Assembly: GCF_904846155.1 (NCBI RefSeq)
Contig: NZ_CAJGZP010000001.1
Coordinates: 2,976,001 to 3,040,000, forward strand
From: Psychrobacter fulvigenes
Lineage (GTDB): Bacteria; Pseudomonadota; Gammaproteobacteria; Pseudomonadales; Moraxellaceae
Length of the DNA stretch: 64,000 nucleotides
Reading direction: 5' to 3'
Shown here in pieces: positions 1 to 8,750 of the stretch (position 1 is the first letter of the stretch; every line of letters begins with the position of its first letter). The translations under genes were made by a program, and so were the position numbers. The notes under the pieces were generated by a model that was not told where the DNA came from, ran no database searches, and saw nothing but the letters and a program-made list of their open reading frames with translations.

Positions 1-30
1 TTTGATGTAACCATCAATCTTCTTAGCCAT
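1..30 (-). CDS. rplK: 50S ribosomal protein L11, N-terminal fragment
   Basis: The first ten codons are visible on the minus strand and read MAKKIDGYIK, the typical start of ribosomal protein L11; the rest lies outside the window. L11 belongs to the GTPase-associated centre of the 50S subunit. It follows nusG in the same direction, which is the usual bacterial order secE-nusG-rplK. A purine-rich stretch (AGGAGAGT in the minus-strand sense) sits just upstream of the ATG and fits a ribosome binding site. Confidence 0.9.
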   Translation of the reverse strand, partial: MAKKIDGYIK

Positions 31-124
31 GATACTCTCCTAAATGGGTGATAGCGCCAAATCAAGATTGTATATTCATACAGTGTTGATTAACGGCTCC
101 CCTGTTGATGAAATTTTTAGCGGT

Positions 125-655
125 TTAGTCTAGTTTTTCAACCTTGCTAAACTCAAGCTCAACCTGAGTTGGCCTGTTAAATACGTTTACAGTAAGCTGT
201 AATTTAGATTTTTCATAATCCACTTTTTCTACCAACCCTTTAAAGTCAGTAAATGGACCGTCGATGACCAATAGCTCTTCACCTGGCTCGAACAGTGTCT
301 TCGGACGCGGCGTCGCTTCAGTCTGATTTAGGCGATTTAAGATACGATCAGCTTCTACCTGCGTGATGGGCGCAGGTACTTCAGGTGTACCGCCAATAAA
401 GCCCATTATGCGCGGACAGTCTTTGACGATGTGCCAAGTATTGTCGTTCATTTCCATCTGGATCAATACATATCCTGGAAAGAACTTACGCTCACTCTTA
501 CGCTTCTTGCCGTCTTTCATTTCGACGACTTCTTCAGTAGGTACTAATACATCACCAAATGAATCAGCAAAATCACTACGATTAATACGATCAGTTAGTG
601 AACGTTGTACTTGTTTTTCATATCCTGAAAACGCTTGGACAATATACCAACGCAT
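125..655 (-). CDS. nusG: Transcription termination/antitermination factor NusG
   Basis: NusG (176 aa) binds the beta-prime clamp helices of RNA polymerase, suppresses pausing, and links the polymerase to Rho or, through S10, to the ribosome. The N-terminal NGN domain (about residues 1-110) begins with [16 protein letters not shown], typical of the family, and contains the [10 protein letters not shown] segment. A C-terminal KOW domain (about residues 124-176) carries [17 protein letters not shown]. The length is normal for the family. It lies 70 bp after secE and just before rplK, so it is probably cotranscribed with tRNA-Trp and secE. The identification is secure. Confidence 0.98.
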   Translation of the reverse strand: MRWYIVQAFSGYEKQVQRSLTDRINRSDFADSFGDVLVPTEEVVEMKDGKKRKSERKFFPGYVLIQMEMNDNTWHIVKDCPRIMGFIGGTPEVPAPITQVEADRILNRLNQTEATPRPKTLFEPGEELLVIDGPFTDFKGLVEKVDYEKSKLQLTVNVFNRPTQVELEFSKVEKLD

Positions 656-725
656 CTGACGCTCCTGATCATTATAAGTAAGTCATAACTAAGGCTTTGG
701 GTTAAAGGACGCTAATACGCACCTA

Positions 726-1211
726 CTAACCAATAAACAAACCCACAAACCAGTTAAAAAAGTTGTCCAACAACCAAATAAAGAACCCAACAATACCAAT
801 CACGACAATCACTTGCCATGTATATTGAAAGGTCTCATCTTTACCTGGCCAAGTGACACGGCGTAGTTCAACTGCCGCATCTCTTAATAATATTTTAAAG
901 GCGCGACCTTGATTGGTCAGCGCTAGGCAAACCAGCGCAAATACAGCAAGGGCGACAATAATACCAATACGTACCCAAACATCATTGGCAAGCTGCCAAT
1001 AGCCAGGTAAATATTGATTAACTAAAGTCGCCCCTATCAAGGCTGCAATGGCCAGTAGCCACAACATCATATCTTTTGCTGATCCAGTCTTCGCAACTTC
1101 GACCGCTGTATTTGGGCCGTTGTCTTTGCGCTTATTTTTAGTCAGCATTCCACTAGCCGTCGCCTTGGCATCAGATAACTTAGATTCGAGGTTATCTTGA
1201 TTATTGCTCAT
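726..1211 (-). CDS. secE: Preprotein translocase subunit SecE
   Basis: SecE is the small clamp subunit of the SecYEG protein-export channel in the inner membrane. The ATG giving MSNNQDNLES (161 aa) is chosen because a longer in-frame reading would run backwards through the tRNA-Trp gene and give a nonsense peptide. Three hydrophobic segments are visible at about residues 48-67, 80-98 and 132-155, the three-helix form known from gammaproteobacteria. The conserved amphipathic stretch VELRRVTWPGKDETFQ (residues 114-129) precedes the last helix. It is followed by nusG and rplK in the usual order. Confidence 0.96.
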   Translation of the reverse strand: MSNNQDNLESKLSDAKATASGMLTKNKRKDNGPNTAVEVAKTGSAKDMMLWLLAIAALIGATLVNQYLPGYWQLANDVWVRIGIIVALAVFALVCLALTNQGRAFKILLRDAAVELRRVTWPGKDETFQYTWQVIVVIGIVGFFIWLLDNFFNWFVGLFIG

Positions 1212-1264
1212 AGAGAACTCGCTTCGGAGAGGGTGGAGTACAACAAAGATATGATATAAAAAGA

Positions 1265-1340
1265 TGGCAGGCGATGTAGGACTCGAACCTACAACCCTCG
1301 GTTTTGGAGACCGATGCTCTACCAATTGAGCCAATCGCCT
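1265..1340 (-). tRNA. tRNA-Trp (CCA anticodon)
   Basis: Read on the minus strand, the 76-nt sequence begins AGGCGATTGG and ends in ATCGCCT plus G and an encoded CCA tail. The 7-bp acceptor stem pairs perfectly. The anticodon arm is TCGGT/ACCGA around the loop CTCCAAA, so the anticodon is CCA (tryptophan). The T arm contains GGTTCGAGTCC. Lying directly upstream of secE is the standard position for this gene. A promoter is visible just upstream. Confidence 0.98.
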
Positions 1341-1359
1341 ATGGGTGTTAAAGGACAGC

Positions 1360-1387
1360 ATTATACAATAATTAGCATAGAAAGCAA
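1360..1387 (-). promoter_or_regulatory. Sigma-70 promoter for tRNA-Trp-secE-nusG
   Basis: On the minus strand a TTGCTT box (1382-1387) is separated by 16 nt from a perfect TATAAT (1360-1365). The -10 box ends 20 bp before the tRNA 5' end, a suitable distance for a short 5' leader. It probably drives tRNA-Trp and the secE-nusG genes behind it. The motif is seen directly; promoter activity is inferred. Confidence 0.7.
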
Positions 1388-1647
1388 GCTTTTAGGATAA
1401 AAACTTCTTATTTAGTCATCAGCTTTTTATTTATTAGAAGTATCACAAGGTCGTATCACTAAAATAAATAAAAAATCAACGCTATGCAGTATCTAATCTG
1501 CAGCGCTAATATAACAATCTACACTCAAAATTACAATAGCAACCAGTGAGATTTTATCGCCTGCTTCCTTTACTGACGAACCCCATGTCTATTTCAGTAA
1601 AAAACAGCCTTAAATCTTCAATCATTTACCCCTACCCACCTGCATAA

Positions 1648-1681
1648 AAAAAGCCACCCTTAATCAAGGATGGCTTTTGTT
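1648..1681 (-). terminator. Rho-independent terminator after tuf
   Basis: On the minus strand AAGCCATCCTT pairs with AAGGGTGGCTT (one G-U pair) around a short loop, followed by a run of T. It lies about 45 bp after the tuf stop codon and should end the str operon transcript. The rest of the interval 1388-1723 shows no gene or clear motif. Confidence 0.85.
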
Positions 1682-1723
1682 TCGCTACATAACCTCTGTC
1701 AGATTACTCTGACTTGGTTAAAC

Positions 1724-2914
1724 TTAGCTAAGTACGTTAGCAACAACACCAGCACCTACAGTACGGCCGCCTTCACGAATAGCGAAGCGTAGGCCTTTGT
1801 CCATAGCGATTGGGTGGATAAGCTCTACGCCCATCTCAACGTTGTCACCAGGCATAACCATTTCTGTACCGTCTTGTAATTGGATTGCGCCAGTTACGTC
1901 AGTGGTACGGAAGTAGAACTGTGGACGATAGCCGTTTAGGAACGGAGTATGACGACCACCTTCTTCTTTTGACAGTACGTATACTTCTGCGTCAAATTTG
2001 GTGTGCGGGGTGATTGAACCTGGCTTCGCTAGTACTTGGCCACGTTGTACGTCTTCACGCTTGGTACCACGTAGTAGTACGCCACAGTTTTCGCCTGCAC
2101 GACCTTCGTCTAGCAGTTTACGGAACATCTCTACACCAGTACAGGTGGTTTTTTGGGTGTCACGAATACCGACGATTTCGATTTCGTCGCCAACGCGGAC
2201 GATACCTGATTCAACACGGCCGGTAACAACGGTACCACGACCTGAGATTGAGAATACGTCTTCGATTGGCATTAGGAATGCTTTGTCGACGTCACGCTCT
2301 GGCTCTGGGATGTAGGTGTCTAGGATACCTAATAACTCTACAACAGCTGGTTGGCCGTATTTGCCTTCGTCGCCTTTTAGGGCTTGGGTGGCTGAGCCTT
2401 TTACGATTGGGGTGTCGTCACCTGGGAAGTCGTAGTCGTTAAGAAGTTCGCGAACTTCCATTTCTACGAGCTCTAGTAGCTCTTCGTCGTCAACTAGGTC
2501 GCATTTGTTCATGAATACGATGATGTACGGTACGCCAACCTGACGTGATAGCAGGATGTGCTCACGGGTTTGTGGCATTGGGCCGTCAGTCGCTGATACG
2601 ACTAAGATTGCGCCGTCCATTTGGGCAGCACCAGTGATCATGTTTTTAACATAGTCGGCGTGACCTGGGCAATCAACGTGGGCGTAGTGACGGGTTTCGG
2701 TGTCATATTCTACGTGTGAGGTGTTGATGGTGATGCCACGCGCTTTTTCTTCTGGGGCGCTGTCGATGGCTGCGTAGTCTTTGGCTTCGCCGCCAGAGGT
2801 GATGGCTGCTACGGTTGCGATAGCGGCTGTTAGGGTTGTTTTACCATGGTCAACGTGTCCGATGGTGCCGACGTTGACGTGTGGCTTGTTGCGTTCAAAC
2901 TTGGCCTTTGCCAT
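1724..2914 (-). CDS. tuf: Elongation factor Tu
   Basis: EF-Tu (396 aa) is the GTPase that delivers aminoacyl-tRNA to the ribosomal A site. The GTP-binding motifs are intact: GHVDHGKT at residues 19-26, DCPGHAD at 81-87 and NKCD at 136-139. Beta-barrel domains 2 and 3 follow, and the protein ends in GVVANVLS. It is the last gene of the rpsL-rpsG-fusA-tuf cluster, with its own promoter-like boxes upstream and an intrinsic terminator behind it. Many gammaproteobacteria carry a second tuf copy elsewhere, which cannot be judged from this window. Confidence 0.98.
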   Translation of the reverse strand: MAKAKFERNKPHVNVGTIGHVDHGKTTLTAAIATVAAITSGGEAKDYAAIDSAPEEKARGITINTSHVEYDTETRHYAHVDCPGHADYVKNMITGAAQMDGAILVVSATDGPMPQTREHILLSRQVGVPYIIVFMNKCDLVDDEELLELVEMEVRELLNDYDFPGDDTPIVKGSATQALKGDEGKYGQPAVVELLGILDTYIPEPERDVDKAFLMPIEDVFSISGRGTVVTGRVESGIVRVGDEIEIVGIRDTQKTTCTGVEMFRKLLDEGRAGENCGVLLRGTKREDVQRGQVLAKPGSITPHTKFDAEVYVLSKEEGGRHTPFLNGYRPQFYFRTTDVTGAIQLQDGTEMVMPGDNVEMGVELIHPIAMDKGLRFAIREGGRTVGAGVVANVLS

Positions 2915-3027
2915 GAGTATTTCCTCTTTATTTGGGGTCAGTGCTTAGCTCATATTTATACTGTCGCTAAAGCAATTCTAACCACATTAAGATAATTGTT
3001 AAAAGGTTGCACATGCAGTGTGCAGAT

Positions 3028-3055
3028 ATTATAAGAAAATCATGGCCAATAACAA
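3028..3055 (-). promoter_or_regulatory. Likely internal promoter for tuf
   Basis: On the minus strand TTGTTA (3050-3055) and a perfect TATAAT (3028-3033) are 16 nt apart, about 114 bp upstream of the tuf ATG. The -35 box overlaps one arm of a stem-loop (arms 3045-3053 and 3068-3076), so read-through from fusA and local initiation could interact. Activity is inferred from spacing and match. Confidence 0.55.
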
Positions 3056-3117
3056 GTCTTTTCACAAGTTATTGGCTATTAAGTGATGACTATACAAAGG
3101 CAAACTTTATATAGTCA
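3041..3117 (-). other. Two tandem stem-loops between fusA and tuf
   Basis: Two hairpins follow the fusA stop codon. The first pairs TGACTATA with TATAGTCA (arms 3110-3117 and 3087-3094). The second pairs GCCAATAAC with GTTATTGGC (arms 3068-3076 and 3045-3053). Neither is followed by a clean T tract, so they look more like processing or partial termination sites than a strong terminator. Confidence 0.5.
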
Positions 3118-3135
3118 CCATTAATTGATTTTTAC

Positions 3136-5262
3136 TTACTCTTCTTCGTCTTTACTAGTGAACTTCTTCATGATCTCATCAGCGACAGACTTAGGCGTTT
3201 CAGCATACTTTTGGAATTCCATAGAGTATGTTGCACGGCCTTGAGACTGTGAACGAAGGTTGGTTGCATAACCAAACATTTCTGCTAATGGTACTTCAGC
3301 ACGAATCTGCTTAGTGCCACCAGGTAGATCGTCCATGCCTTGAACCATACCACGACGACGGTTTAGGTCACCCATGATATCACCCATGTACTCTTCTGGA
3401 GTCTCTACTTCAACCTTCATGATAGGCTCAAGAAGTGCTGGGTTTGCTGCTAAGAAGCCTTTTCTGAAAGCAATAGAACCAGCCATCTTAAATGATAGCT
3501 CATCCGAGTCAACATCATGGTAAGAACCGTCATACAATGTCGCTTTTACGCCAACGATTGGGTAACCGGCCAAAATACCATTCTTCATGCGCTCTTGAAT
3601 ACCTTTGTCAACAGCATTATGGAATTCTTTTGGTACCACACCACCGACAACTTCTTCAGTGAATTCGTACTCAACTTCGCCTGCTGGATCAAGTGGCTCA
3701 AGACGTAACCAAACGTGACCGAATTTACCACGACCACCTGTCTGACGTACGAACTTACCTTCTTGCTCAACACCGTTACGAATCGTTTCACGGTACGCAA
3801 CTTGCGGTGCACCGATGTTAGCTTCAACTTTAAATTCACGCTTCATACGATCAACAAGAATTTCTAAGTGTAGCTCACCCATACCACTGATGATGGTCTG
3901 ACCTGACTCTTCATCCGTATGAACACGGAATGATGGATCTTCTTTAGCAAGACGACCCAACGCCATTGACATTTTTTCTTGGTCAGCTTTAGTCTTAGGC
4001 TCAACGGCAAGACTGATCACTGGCTCAGGGAATTCCATACGCTCAAGGGTGATGACATTGCTTTCATCACATAGCGTATCACCAGTACCAACATCTTTCA
4101 TACCGACTAGAGCAGCGATATCACCAGCACGAATCTCTTCTAGAGTTTCTTGAGACTCAGCATGCATCTCAACGATACGGCCAATACGCTCACGCTTCAT
4201 CTTAACTGGGTTATAAACACTATCACCCTGCTTGATAACACCTGAATATACACGTACGAAAGTAAGGTTACCTACGAACTTGTCGTTCATTACCTTAAAC
4301 GCTAGTGCAGCAAATGGTGCCTCATCAGAAGCTGGACGAGTCGCTTCCGTTTCATCTTTATCATTTAGGATACCTGTAATTTCAGGTACATCCATTGGTG
4401 CAGGCATATATTGGATAACTGAATCCAACATCTTTTGTACACCTTTGTTTTTAAAGGCAGTACCACAAAGCATTGGAATAATTTCGTTAGCGATAGTACG
4501 CTGACGAATAGCTGCATGAATCTCTTCTACAGTCAGTTCTTCACCTTCAAGATACTTGTCCATCAGCTCTTCGCTAGCTTCAGCAGCACTTTCAACTAGG
4601 TTGTTGCGCCATTCTGTTGCTTTTTCTAAAAGCTCAACGGGTACTTCACGCTCTTCGAACTTCATGCCTTGAGAGTCTGCATCCCAATAGATGGCTTTCA
4701 TAGTGACTAGATCAATAACACCTTCGAAGTCATCTTCTTTGCCAATTGGAATGACAACTGGTACTGGATTACCGCCAAGACGGGTTTTGACTTGTTCTAT
4801 CACACGATAGAAGTCTGCACCAACGCGGTCCATTTTGTTGACAAAAGCAAGACGTGGAACTTTGTACTTGTTCGCTTGACGCCATACTGTTTCAGACTGT
4901 GGCTGAACGCCGCCTACTGCACAATAAACCATGCAGGCGCCATCAAGTACACGCATTGAACGCTCTACTTCGATCGTAAAGTCAACGTGACCTGGGGTAT
5001 CAATGATGTTAATACGATGCTCTGGAAATTGTTGATCCATACCAGACCAGAAACAAGTGGTTGCAGCCGAAGTAATGGTAATACCACGCTCCTGCTCTTG
5101 CTCCATCCAGTCCATTGTTGCTCCACCGTCATGAGTTTCGCCAAGCTGGTGATTTTTACCGGTATAAAACAAAATACGCTCTGTCGTCGTTGTTTTACCA
5201 GCATCAATGTGCGCTGAAATACCAATATTGCGATAGCGCTTTAGGGGAGTTTTACGAGCCAT
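3136..5262 (-). CDS. fusA: Elongation factor G
   Basis: EF-G (708 aa) catalyses GTP-driven ribosomal translocation and, with RRF, ribosome recycling. The G domain shows [11 protein letters not shown] (from residue 17), DTPGHVDF (from 88) and NKMDR (142-146). Domains II-V follow, including the [14 protein letters not shown] domain IV region and [21 protein letters not shown] near the C terminus. Full length. It lies downstream of rpsG, after a 369-bp gap that is long for a str operon and holds an imperfect hairpin. Confidence 0.98.
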   Translation of the reverse strand: MARKTPLKRYRNIGISAHIDAGKTTTTERILFYTGKNHQLGETHDGGATMDWMEQEQERGITITSAATTCFWSGMDQQFPEHRINIIDTPGHVDFTIEVERSMRVLDGACMVYCAVGGVQPQSETVWRQANKYKVPRLAFVNKMDRVGADFYRVIEQVKTRLGGNPVPVVIPIGKEDDFEGVIDLVTMKAIYWDADSQGMKFEEREVPVELLEKATEWRNNLVESAAEASEELMDKYLEGEELTVEEIHAAIRQRTIANEIIPMLCGTAFKNKGVQKMLDSVIQYMPAPMDVPEITGILNDKDETEATRPASDEAPFAALAFKVMNDKFVGNLTFVRVYSGVIKQGDSVYNPVKMKRERIGRIVEMHAESQETLEEIRAGDIAALVGMKDVGTGDTLCDESNVITLERMEFPEPVISLAVEPKTKADQEKMSMALGRLAKEDPSFRVHTDEESGQTIISGMGELHLEILVDRMKREFKVEANIGAPQVAYRETIRNGVEQEGKFVRQTGGRGKFGHVWLRLEPLDPAGEVEYEFTEEVVGGVVPKEFHNAVDKGIQERMKNGILAGYPIVGVKATLYDGSYHDVDSDELSFKMAGSIAFRKGFLAANPALLEPIMKVEVETPEEYMGDIMGDLNRRRGMVQGMDDLPGGTKQIRAEVPLAEMFGYATNLRSQSQGRATYSMEFQKYAETPKSVADEIMKKFTSKDEEE

Positions 5263-5631
5263 AGTTTTTTCCTAGGGAAATTCGTGTATTTATTAATGCC
5301 TTGATCTTCTCAACCGCATACTCTTGTACAAAAGCAGTCAGCTTTATTTACTTGCTGATTGATGAACCTAATACGGTCAAAATAAAAGCAAATAATAAGA
5401 ATATAGTGGCATCGAGTTTGGGACACTTTCTTGTTAGAACAGCATCATGATAGATGTCCGCCATCTCAGTTAACTAATAGACTAAGCTATCTAACAACTG
5501 AGTGAATGATGACGGCATCAATAGAACGAATAAACAATAATGTAGCAGTCATAATAACTGTGTCTCATGACCAATCAGCTAAACCTATAACGGCGTCTGA
5601 TTGACCATGAGTGTCAGCATTAAACTGCTTT
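5263..5631. other. rpsG-fusA intergenic region with imperfect inverted repeat
   Basis: This 369-bp gap holds no convincing reading frame. The one structure seen is an inverted repeat with 15-nt arms at 5564-5578 and 5597-5611 (13 of 15 positions pair), close to the rpsG stop codon. No T tract follows it. In E. coli the region before or within the S7 gene is a translational control site, but nothing here shows S7 binding. Confidence 0.4.
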
Positions 5632-6105
5632 TTAGAAACGGTAATGTGAGAATGCTTTGTTCGCATCTGCCATGCGGTGAACTTCGTCACGCTTTTTCAT
5701 AGCATTACCTTTACCTTCTGATGCATCACTCAATTCGCCTGCAAGACGCAGAGCCATTGATTTTTCAGAACGCTTAGCAGCAGCTTCAGCTAACCAACGC
5801 ATAGCCAAGGCAGTACGACGGGAGGGGCGTACTTCCATTGGTACTTGATAAGTAGCACCACCAACACGGCGAGCTTTCACTTCAACCATTGGGCGGACGT
5901 TTTCAAGCACATCTTCAAAAAAAGATACTGGATCTTCGATGTTACGCTTTTGGCTTACTGTTTCAAGTGCACCGTAAACGATACGCTCAGCAGTAGATTT
6001 TTTACCATCACTCATCACGTGGTTGATGAATTTAGCGATGGTTTGGCTACCAAACTTAGGATCTGGAAGGATCTCACGGGTAGCAACGACGCGACGTCTT
6101 GGCAT
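5632..6105 (-). CDS. rpsG: 30S ribosomal protein S7
   Basis: S7 (157 aa) nucleates assembly of the 30S head and contacts the 3' domain of 16S rRNA. The start [20 protein letters not shown] and the internal [13 protein letters not shown] segment are characteristic. The protein ends KAFSHYRF, the short form of S7. It is the second gene of the str operon, 202 bp after rpsL, with no obvious terminator between them. Confidence 0.98.
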   Translation of the reverse strand: MPRRRVVATREILPDPKFGSQTIAKFINHVMSDGKKSTAERIVYGALETVSQKRNIEDPVSFFEDVLENVRPMVEVKARRVGGATYQVPMEVRPSRRTALAMRWLAEAAAKRSEKSMALRLAGELSDASEGKGNAMKKRDEVHRMADANKAFSHYRF

Positions 6106-6307
6106 AATAATTTTCCTTGTCTTCAGGAGTGTCTGACATTCACAATTCGCACTAGCAATAGTATGCGTGGCGTAGCGGCGATTTGTCAGTCAGCCTTACT
6201 GCATGGTGGTATGTCATGGCGGCAAGCTATTTATATAATGAGCTTATCCTGCATGCACCGAACCCATGCACAGTTAATGGGGTGTACAATAAAACGCTAG
6301 GCTAATA

Positions 6308-6682
6308 TTAAGCTTTAGGTTTTTTTGCACCGTATTTAGAACGACCTTGTTTACGGTCTTTTACGTCTGCGCAGTCAAGAGCACCACGAACGGTGTGATA
6401 ACGTACACCTGGTAGGTCTTTTACACGACCACCACGGATAAGTACAACACTGTGTTCTTGTAGGTTATGACCTTCGCCGCCGATGTAGCTTGATACTTCA
6501 TAACCTGAAGTCAAACGTACACGACAAACTTTACGCATGGCTGAGTTTGGCTTTTTTGGCGTGGTAGTATATACGCGAGTACATACGCCGCGACGCTGTG
6601 GGCACGCTTCCAACGCAGGAACTTTTGACTTTTCCTTGATGGATTTGCGACCTTTACGAATCAATTGGTTAGTTGTTGCCAT
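6308..6682 (-). CDS. rpsL: 30S ribosomal protein S12
   Basis: S12 (124 aa) lies at the decoding centre and controls translational accuracy. The start [20 protein letters not shown] is chosen because it is the universal N terminus and is preceded by GGGAGAAGGA. A longer in-frame start would run into the leader hairpin. Lysines 43 (in [11 protein letters not shown]) and 88 (in [13 protein letters not shown]), whose replacement gives streptomycin resistance in E. coli, are both present, so the allele looks wild type. It is the first gene of the str operon. Confidence 0.98.
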   Translation of the reverse strand: MATTNQLIRKGRKSIKEKSKVPALEACPQRRGVCTRVYTTTPKKPNSAMRKVCRVRLTSGYEVSSYIGGEGHNLQEHSVVLIRGGRVKDLPGVRYHTVRGALDCADVKDRKQGRSKYGAKKPKA

Positions 6683-6712
6683 AAGGCATCCTTCTCCCGT
6701 TTGGTATAAAAC

Positions 6713-6776
6713 AAAAAAATGGGCTAATCCACCGTCCATCTCACGTCATGCGTGGATTTTTGGGGAACCCATTTTT
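6713..6776 (-). promoter_or_regulatory. Attenuator-like nested hairpin in the rpsL leader
   Basis: On the minus strand the outer stem pairs AAAAATGGG (6768-6776) with CCCATTTTT (6715-6723). An inner stem pairs AATCCAC (6726-6732) with GTGGATT (6752-6758). The 3' arm runs straight into seven T residues, the form of an intrinsic terminator. It lies between the promoter and the rpsL start codon, so it could end transcription early. Control is inferred. Confidence 0.6.
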
Positions 6777-6786
6777 AGGACAGTGT

Positions 6787-6815
6787 ATTATAAAGATATG
6801 TTGCTGATATTTCAA
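6787..6815 (-). promoter_or_regulatory. Sigma-70 promoter of the str operon
   Basis: On the minus strand TTGAAA (6810-6815) lies 17 nt before a perfect TATAAT (6787-6792). This is close to the ideal arrangement and would start transcription near 6780, giving a leader of about 98 nt before rpsL that includes the attenuator-like hairpin. Confidence 0.8.
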
Positions 6816-6944
6816 CTACTTATAGCGAGTTGTACTTTACAATACTTAAAAGATATGCATTAAGTATACGCTACTACTTGCTTGGTATCTAGTTGAGCAT
6901 TTGAATGTTCAACAGACCCTATATCTTTGTGAATAATAAATGGT

Positions 6945-7033
6945 GATATCGTCTGAAATTTCAAGTGATATAAAAAAATCACTTCACTTTGGTTTTTTGC
7001 ACTACTTTGTCAATGCTACTCTCAGACGATATC
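6945..7033. repeat. Nested inverted repeat between rpsL and the EcsC gene
   Basis: Perfect 12-bp outer arms (GATATCGTCTGA at 6945-6956 and its complement at 7022-7033) enclose a second perfect 7-bp hairpin (AAGTGAT at 6963-6969 and ATCACTT at 6978-6984). It lies just behind the stop codon of the EcsC-family gene. The pieces do not form a classic terminator with one T tract. It may be a transcript 3'-end structure or a small repeat remnant. Confidence 0.55.
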
Positions 7034-7062
7034 TTTATACATTCGTTTTAACCAAAAACTCT

Positions 7063-8226
7063 CTACTTTTTATTGGTAGCGTTTTCGGTCTCATCTGCTT
7101 TTGTTTTTTCTAGCTCTGCATCTGACTTATTTTCTGCCTCATCATCTGATGACTTATCTGTGGGGGCCGCTGCTTCGCTCGCTGTATTGTTATTTTGCTC
7201 ATCATTCTTCGCTTCGCTGGCATTAGTTTCGTCAGATTTTTTGCTTTCGTCAGATTTGGTTTCACTGACTTTTGCTTCACTGCTACTATCATCAGTGATT
7301 TTTGCAAGCTTTGGCTCTGGCGCAAAAGTTGCTTGGGCGACACCAATCACTTCATCAATCAAATGACTATTATAATGCATACCAACGCCTACAGCAGTGA
7401 TCGGTAGCAGTTTGCGTATCCAAGCCAGATTGATTTGATCCAGATCGACACCGACTTGCCCAGCAACCTTATCCACTTGTTCAGCATAAAAATTCACATT
7501 TTGGTTTTTGAGACCTAGGTTTTTCAGCTCACTATGTAGACCACGGCTTTGTGCATTATCGAGTAGTCCTTTACCAACGCCAATCCCTGCGAGCAACGCT
7601 TGCTTTTCTTGCATCTTACTCAGGTCTGCACTGGCAAGCAGCTCATAGGCCATTTTTACACCTTGCTTACCCGTTAGTGGACGGTCATATACAGCGGCCA
7701 GCTGATAAACAGTACGTAAGGATACCAATAGCAACCATAAGGTATCAGCCAACAAGCCTGGTAAACCCGCCAGTCCAGTGATACCGCCTAATGTGGCCAA
7801 TGCTCGGTTTTGATTGGCAATGTCAGTTGCTAGCGCATAACGCTCTTCATCATCTAAGTTACTAACGTCAGCAAAACGATGCTCACTTGGCAGATCTAAC
7901 TGACTCCATCTCGCAGCCAACATAGCCACTTGTGCAAAAGCACCATCAAGAGTGGACTGAAATAAGCTGTTCGGTACGACTTTTTTGGCATACTTACCGT
8001 AAGTTGCAAAACGGTTTCCTAAGAGTTGCTGGGTCGCCTTTAAGGTCTGCTCACGAAACAAGTCTTGCTGATAATCATTGTCGCCTAAATCAACCGCTTT
8101 ATATTGACGAGGCTTACTAGTCTTTGCGTTTGAACTATCAATGAGTGAGCCCATACGCTCAAGATTGTTGCGAGTAAAATGACCTACTGTACTAAGACCG
8201 ACTGATAAAGTGCTGCGCTTTGCCAT
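7063..8226 (-). CDS. EcsC-family protein with acidic low-complexity tail
   Basis: A 387-residue protein. Residues about 60-305 match the EcsC family pattern, including a hydrophobic glycine-rich stretch (GGITGLAGLPGLLADTLWLL, about 148-167) and AYELLASADL. EcsC is named after a Bacillus gene next to an ABC transporter, but the biochemical role of the family is unknown. From about residue 308 on, the tail is almost wholly S, E, D, K, T, N and A, so it is probably disordered. No signal peptide is evident. It is a single-gene unit between the str operon and the divergently transcribed fabB. Confidence 0.75.
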   Translation of the reverse strand: MAKRSTLSVGLSTVGHFTRNNLERMGSLIDSSNAKTSKPRQYKAVDLGDNDYQQDLFREQTLKATQQLLGNRFATYGKYAKKVVPNSLFQSTLDGAFAQVAMLAARWSQLDLPSEHRFADVSNLDDEERYALATDIANQNRALATLGGITGLAGLPGLLADTLWLLLVSLRTVYQLAAVYDRPLTGKQGVKMAYELLASADLSKMQEKQALLAGIGVGKGLLDNAQSRGLHSELKNLGLKNQNVNFYAEQVDKVAGQVGVDLDQINLAWIRKLLPITAVGVGMHYNSHLIDEVIGVAQATFAPEPKLAKITDDSSSEAKVSETKSDESKKSDETNASEAKNDEQNNNTASEAAAPTDKSSDDEAENKSDAELEKTKADETENATNKK

Positions 8227-8750
8227 CGTTATATCCTTAAAATGATGAAGTTTTTGGTTGATTATTAATTTTTATAGTAAATAGTAAAGAGTACCAATGC
8301 AATTGTAAACTTAAAACAAACACCATGAGGTCTATACTCATGATACTGATTGGCACTTTATATTTGAATTGCTGCTTAAGACATTATAATAGCCAAAAAC
8401 GCCCGCCTGTGTCAGTGCTAACAATGTTATCGTAAACGCAAATTTTATATCCAGAAGTATGATTTATTTTTAGTTGAAGACGTCGTTTAAGTACGCTTTA
8501 TCTGATGTTTGAATGATAAATTTGCAGCCTTTATACATTATCGCATCCTGAATTGAGGTATCATTAGTCTAATGGCTCAACAAATGCCAATATAACCAAC
8601 CGTATGTCAATTATCTATATTAACAACTTCGCTAGTGAGCACAGCTTGTCTGATAAACTAGCTACTGGCTAAGCTCACATTTGAATTAATTGATTTTACG
8701 TTGATACCAGAAGATTCATCATTATAAAGCACTTAAAGAAGGAATAGAGT
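8227..8750. other. Divergent intergenic region upstream of fabB
   Basis: This 524-bp AT-rich stretch separates two divergently transcribed genes and should hold both promoters. I could not pick out a convincing -35/-10 pair or an operator. The sequence AAGAAGGAA just before 8751 fits the fabB ribosome binding site. Confidence 0.4.

Noticed and set aside
1212..1361. Extension of secE upstream through the tRNA gene (in-frame for 50 more codons)
   Set aside because: The extra peptide is the reverse reading of tRNA-Trp, a common artefact; the normal SecE start at 1211 is clear.
6683..6739. Longer N terminus of rpsL
   Set aside because: It would lie in the leader hairpin region and is not part of any known S12; the ribosome binding site is just before 6682.
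7073..7407. Serine- and leucine-rich reading frames opposite the EcsC gene tail
   Set aside because: They are antisense readings of a low-complexity acidic tail and lack ribosome binding sites or known motifs.
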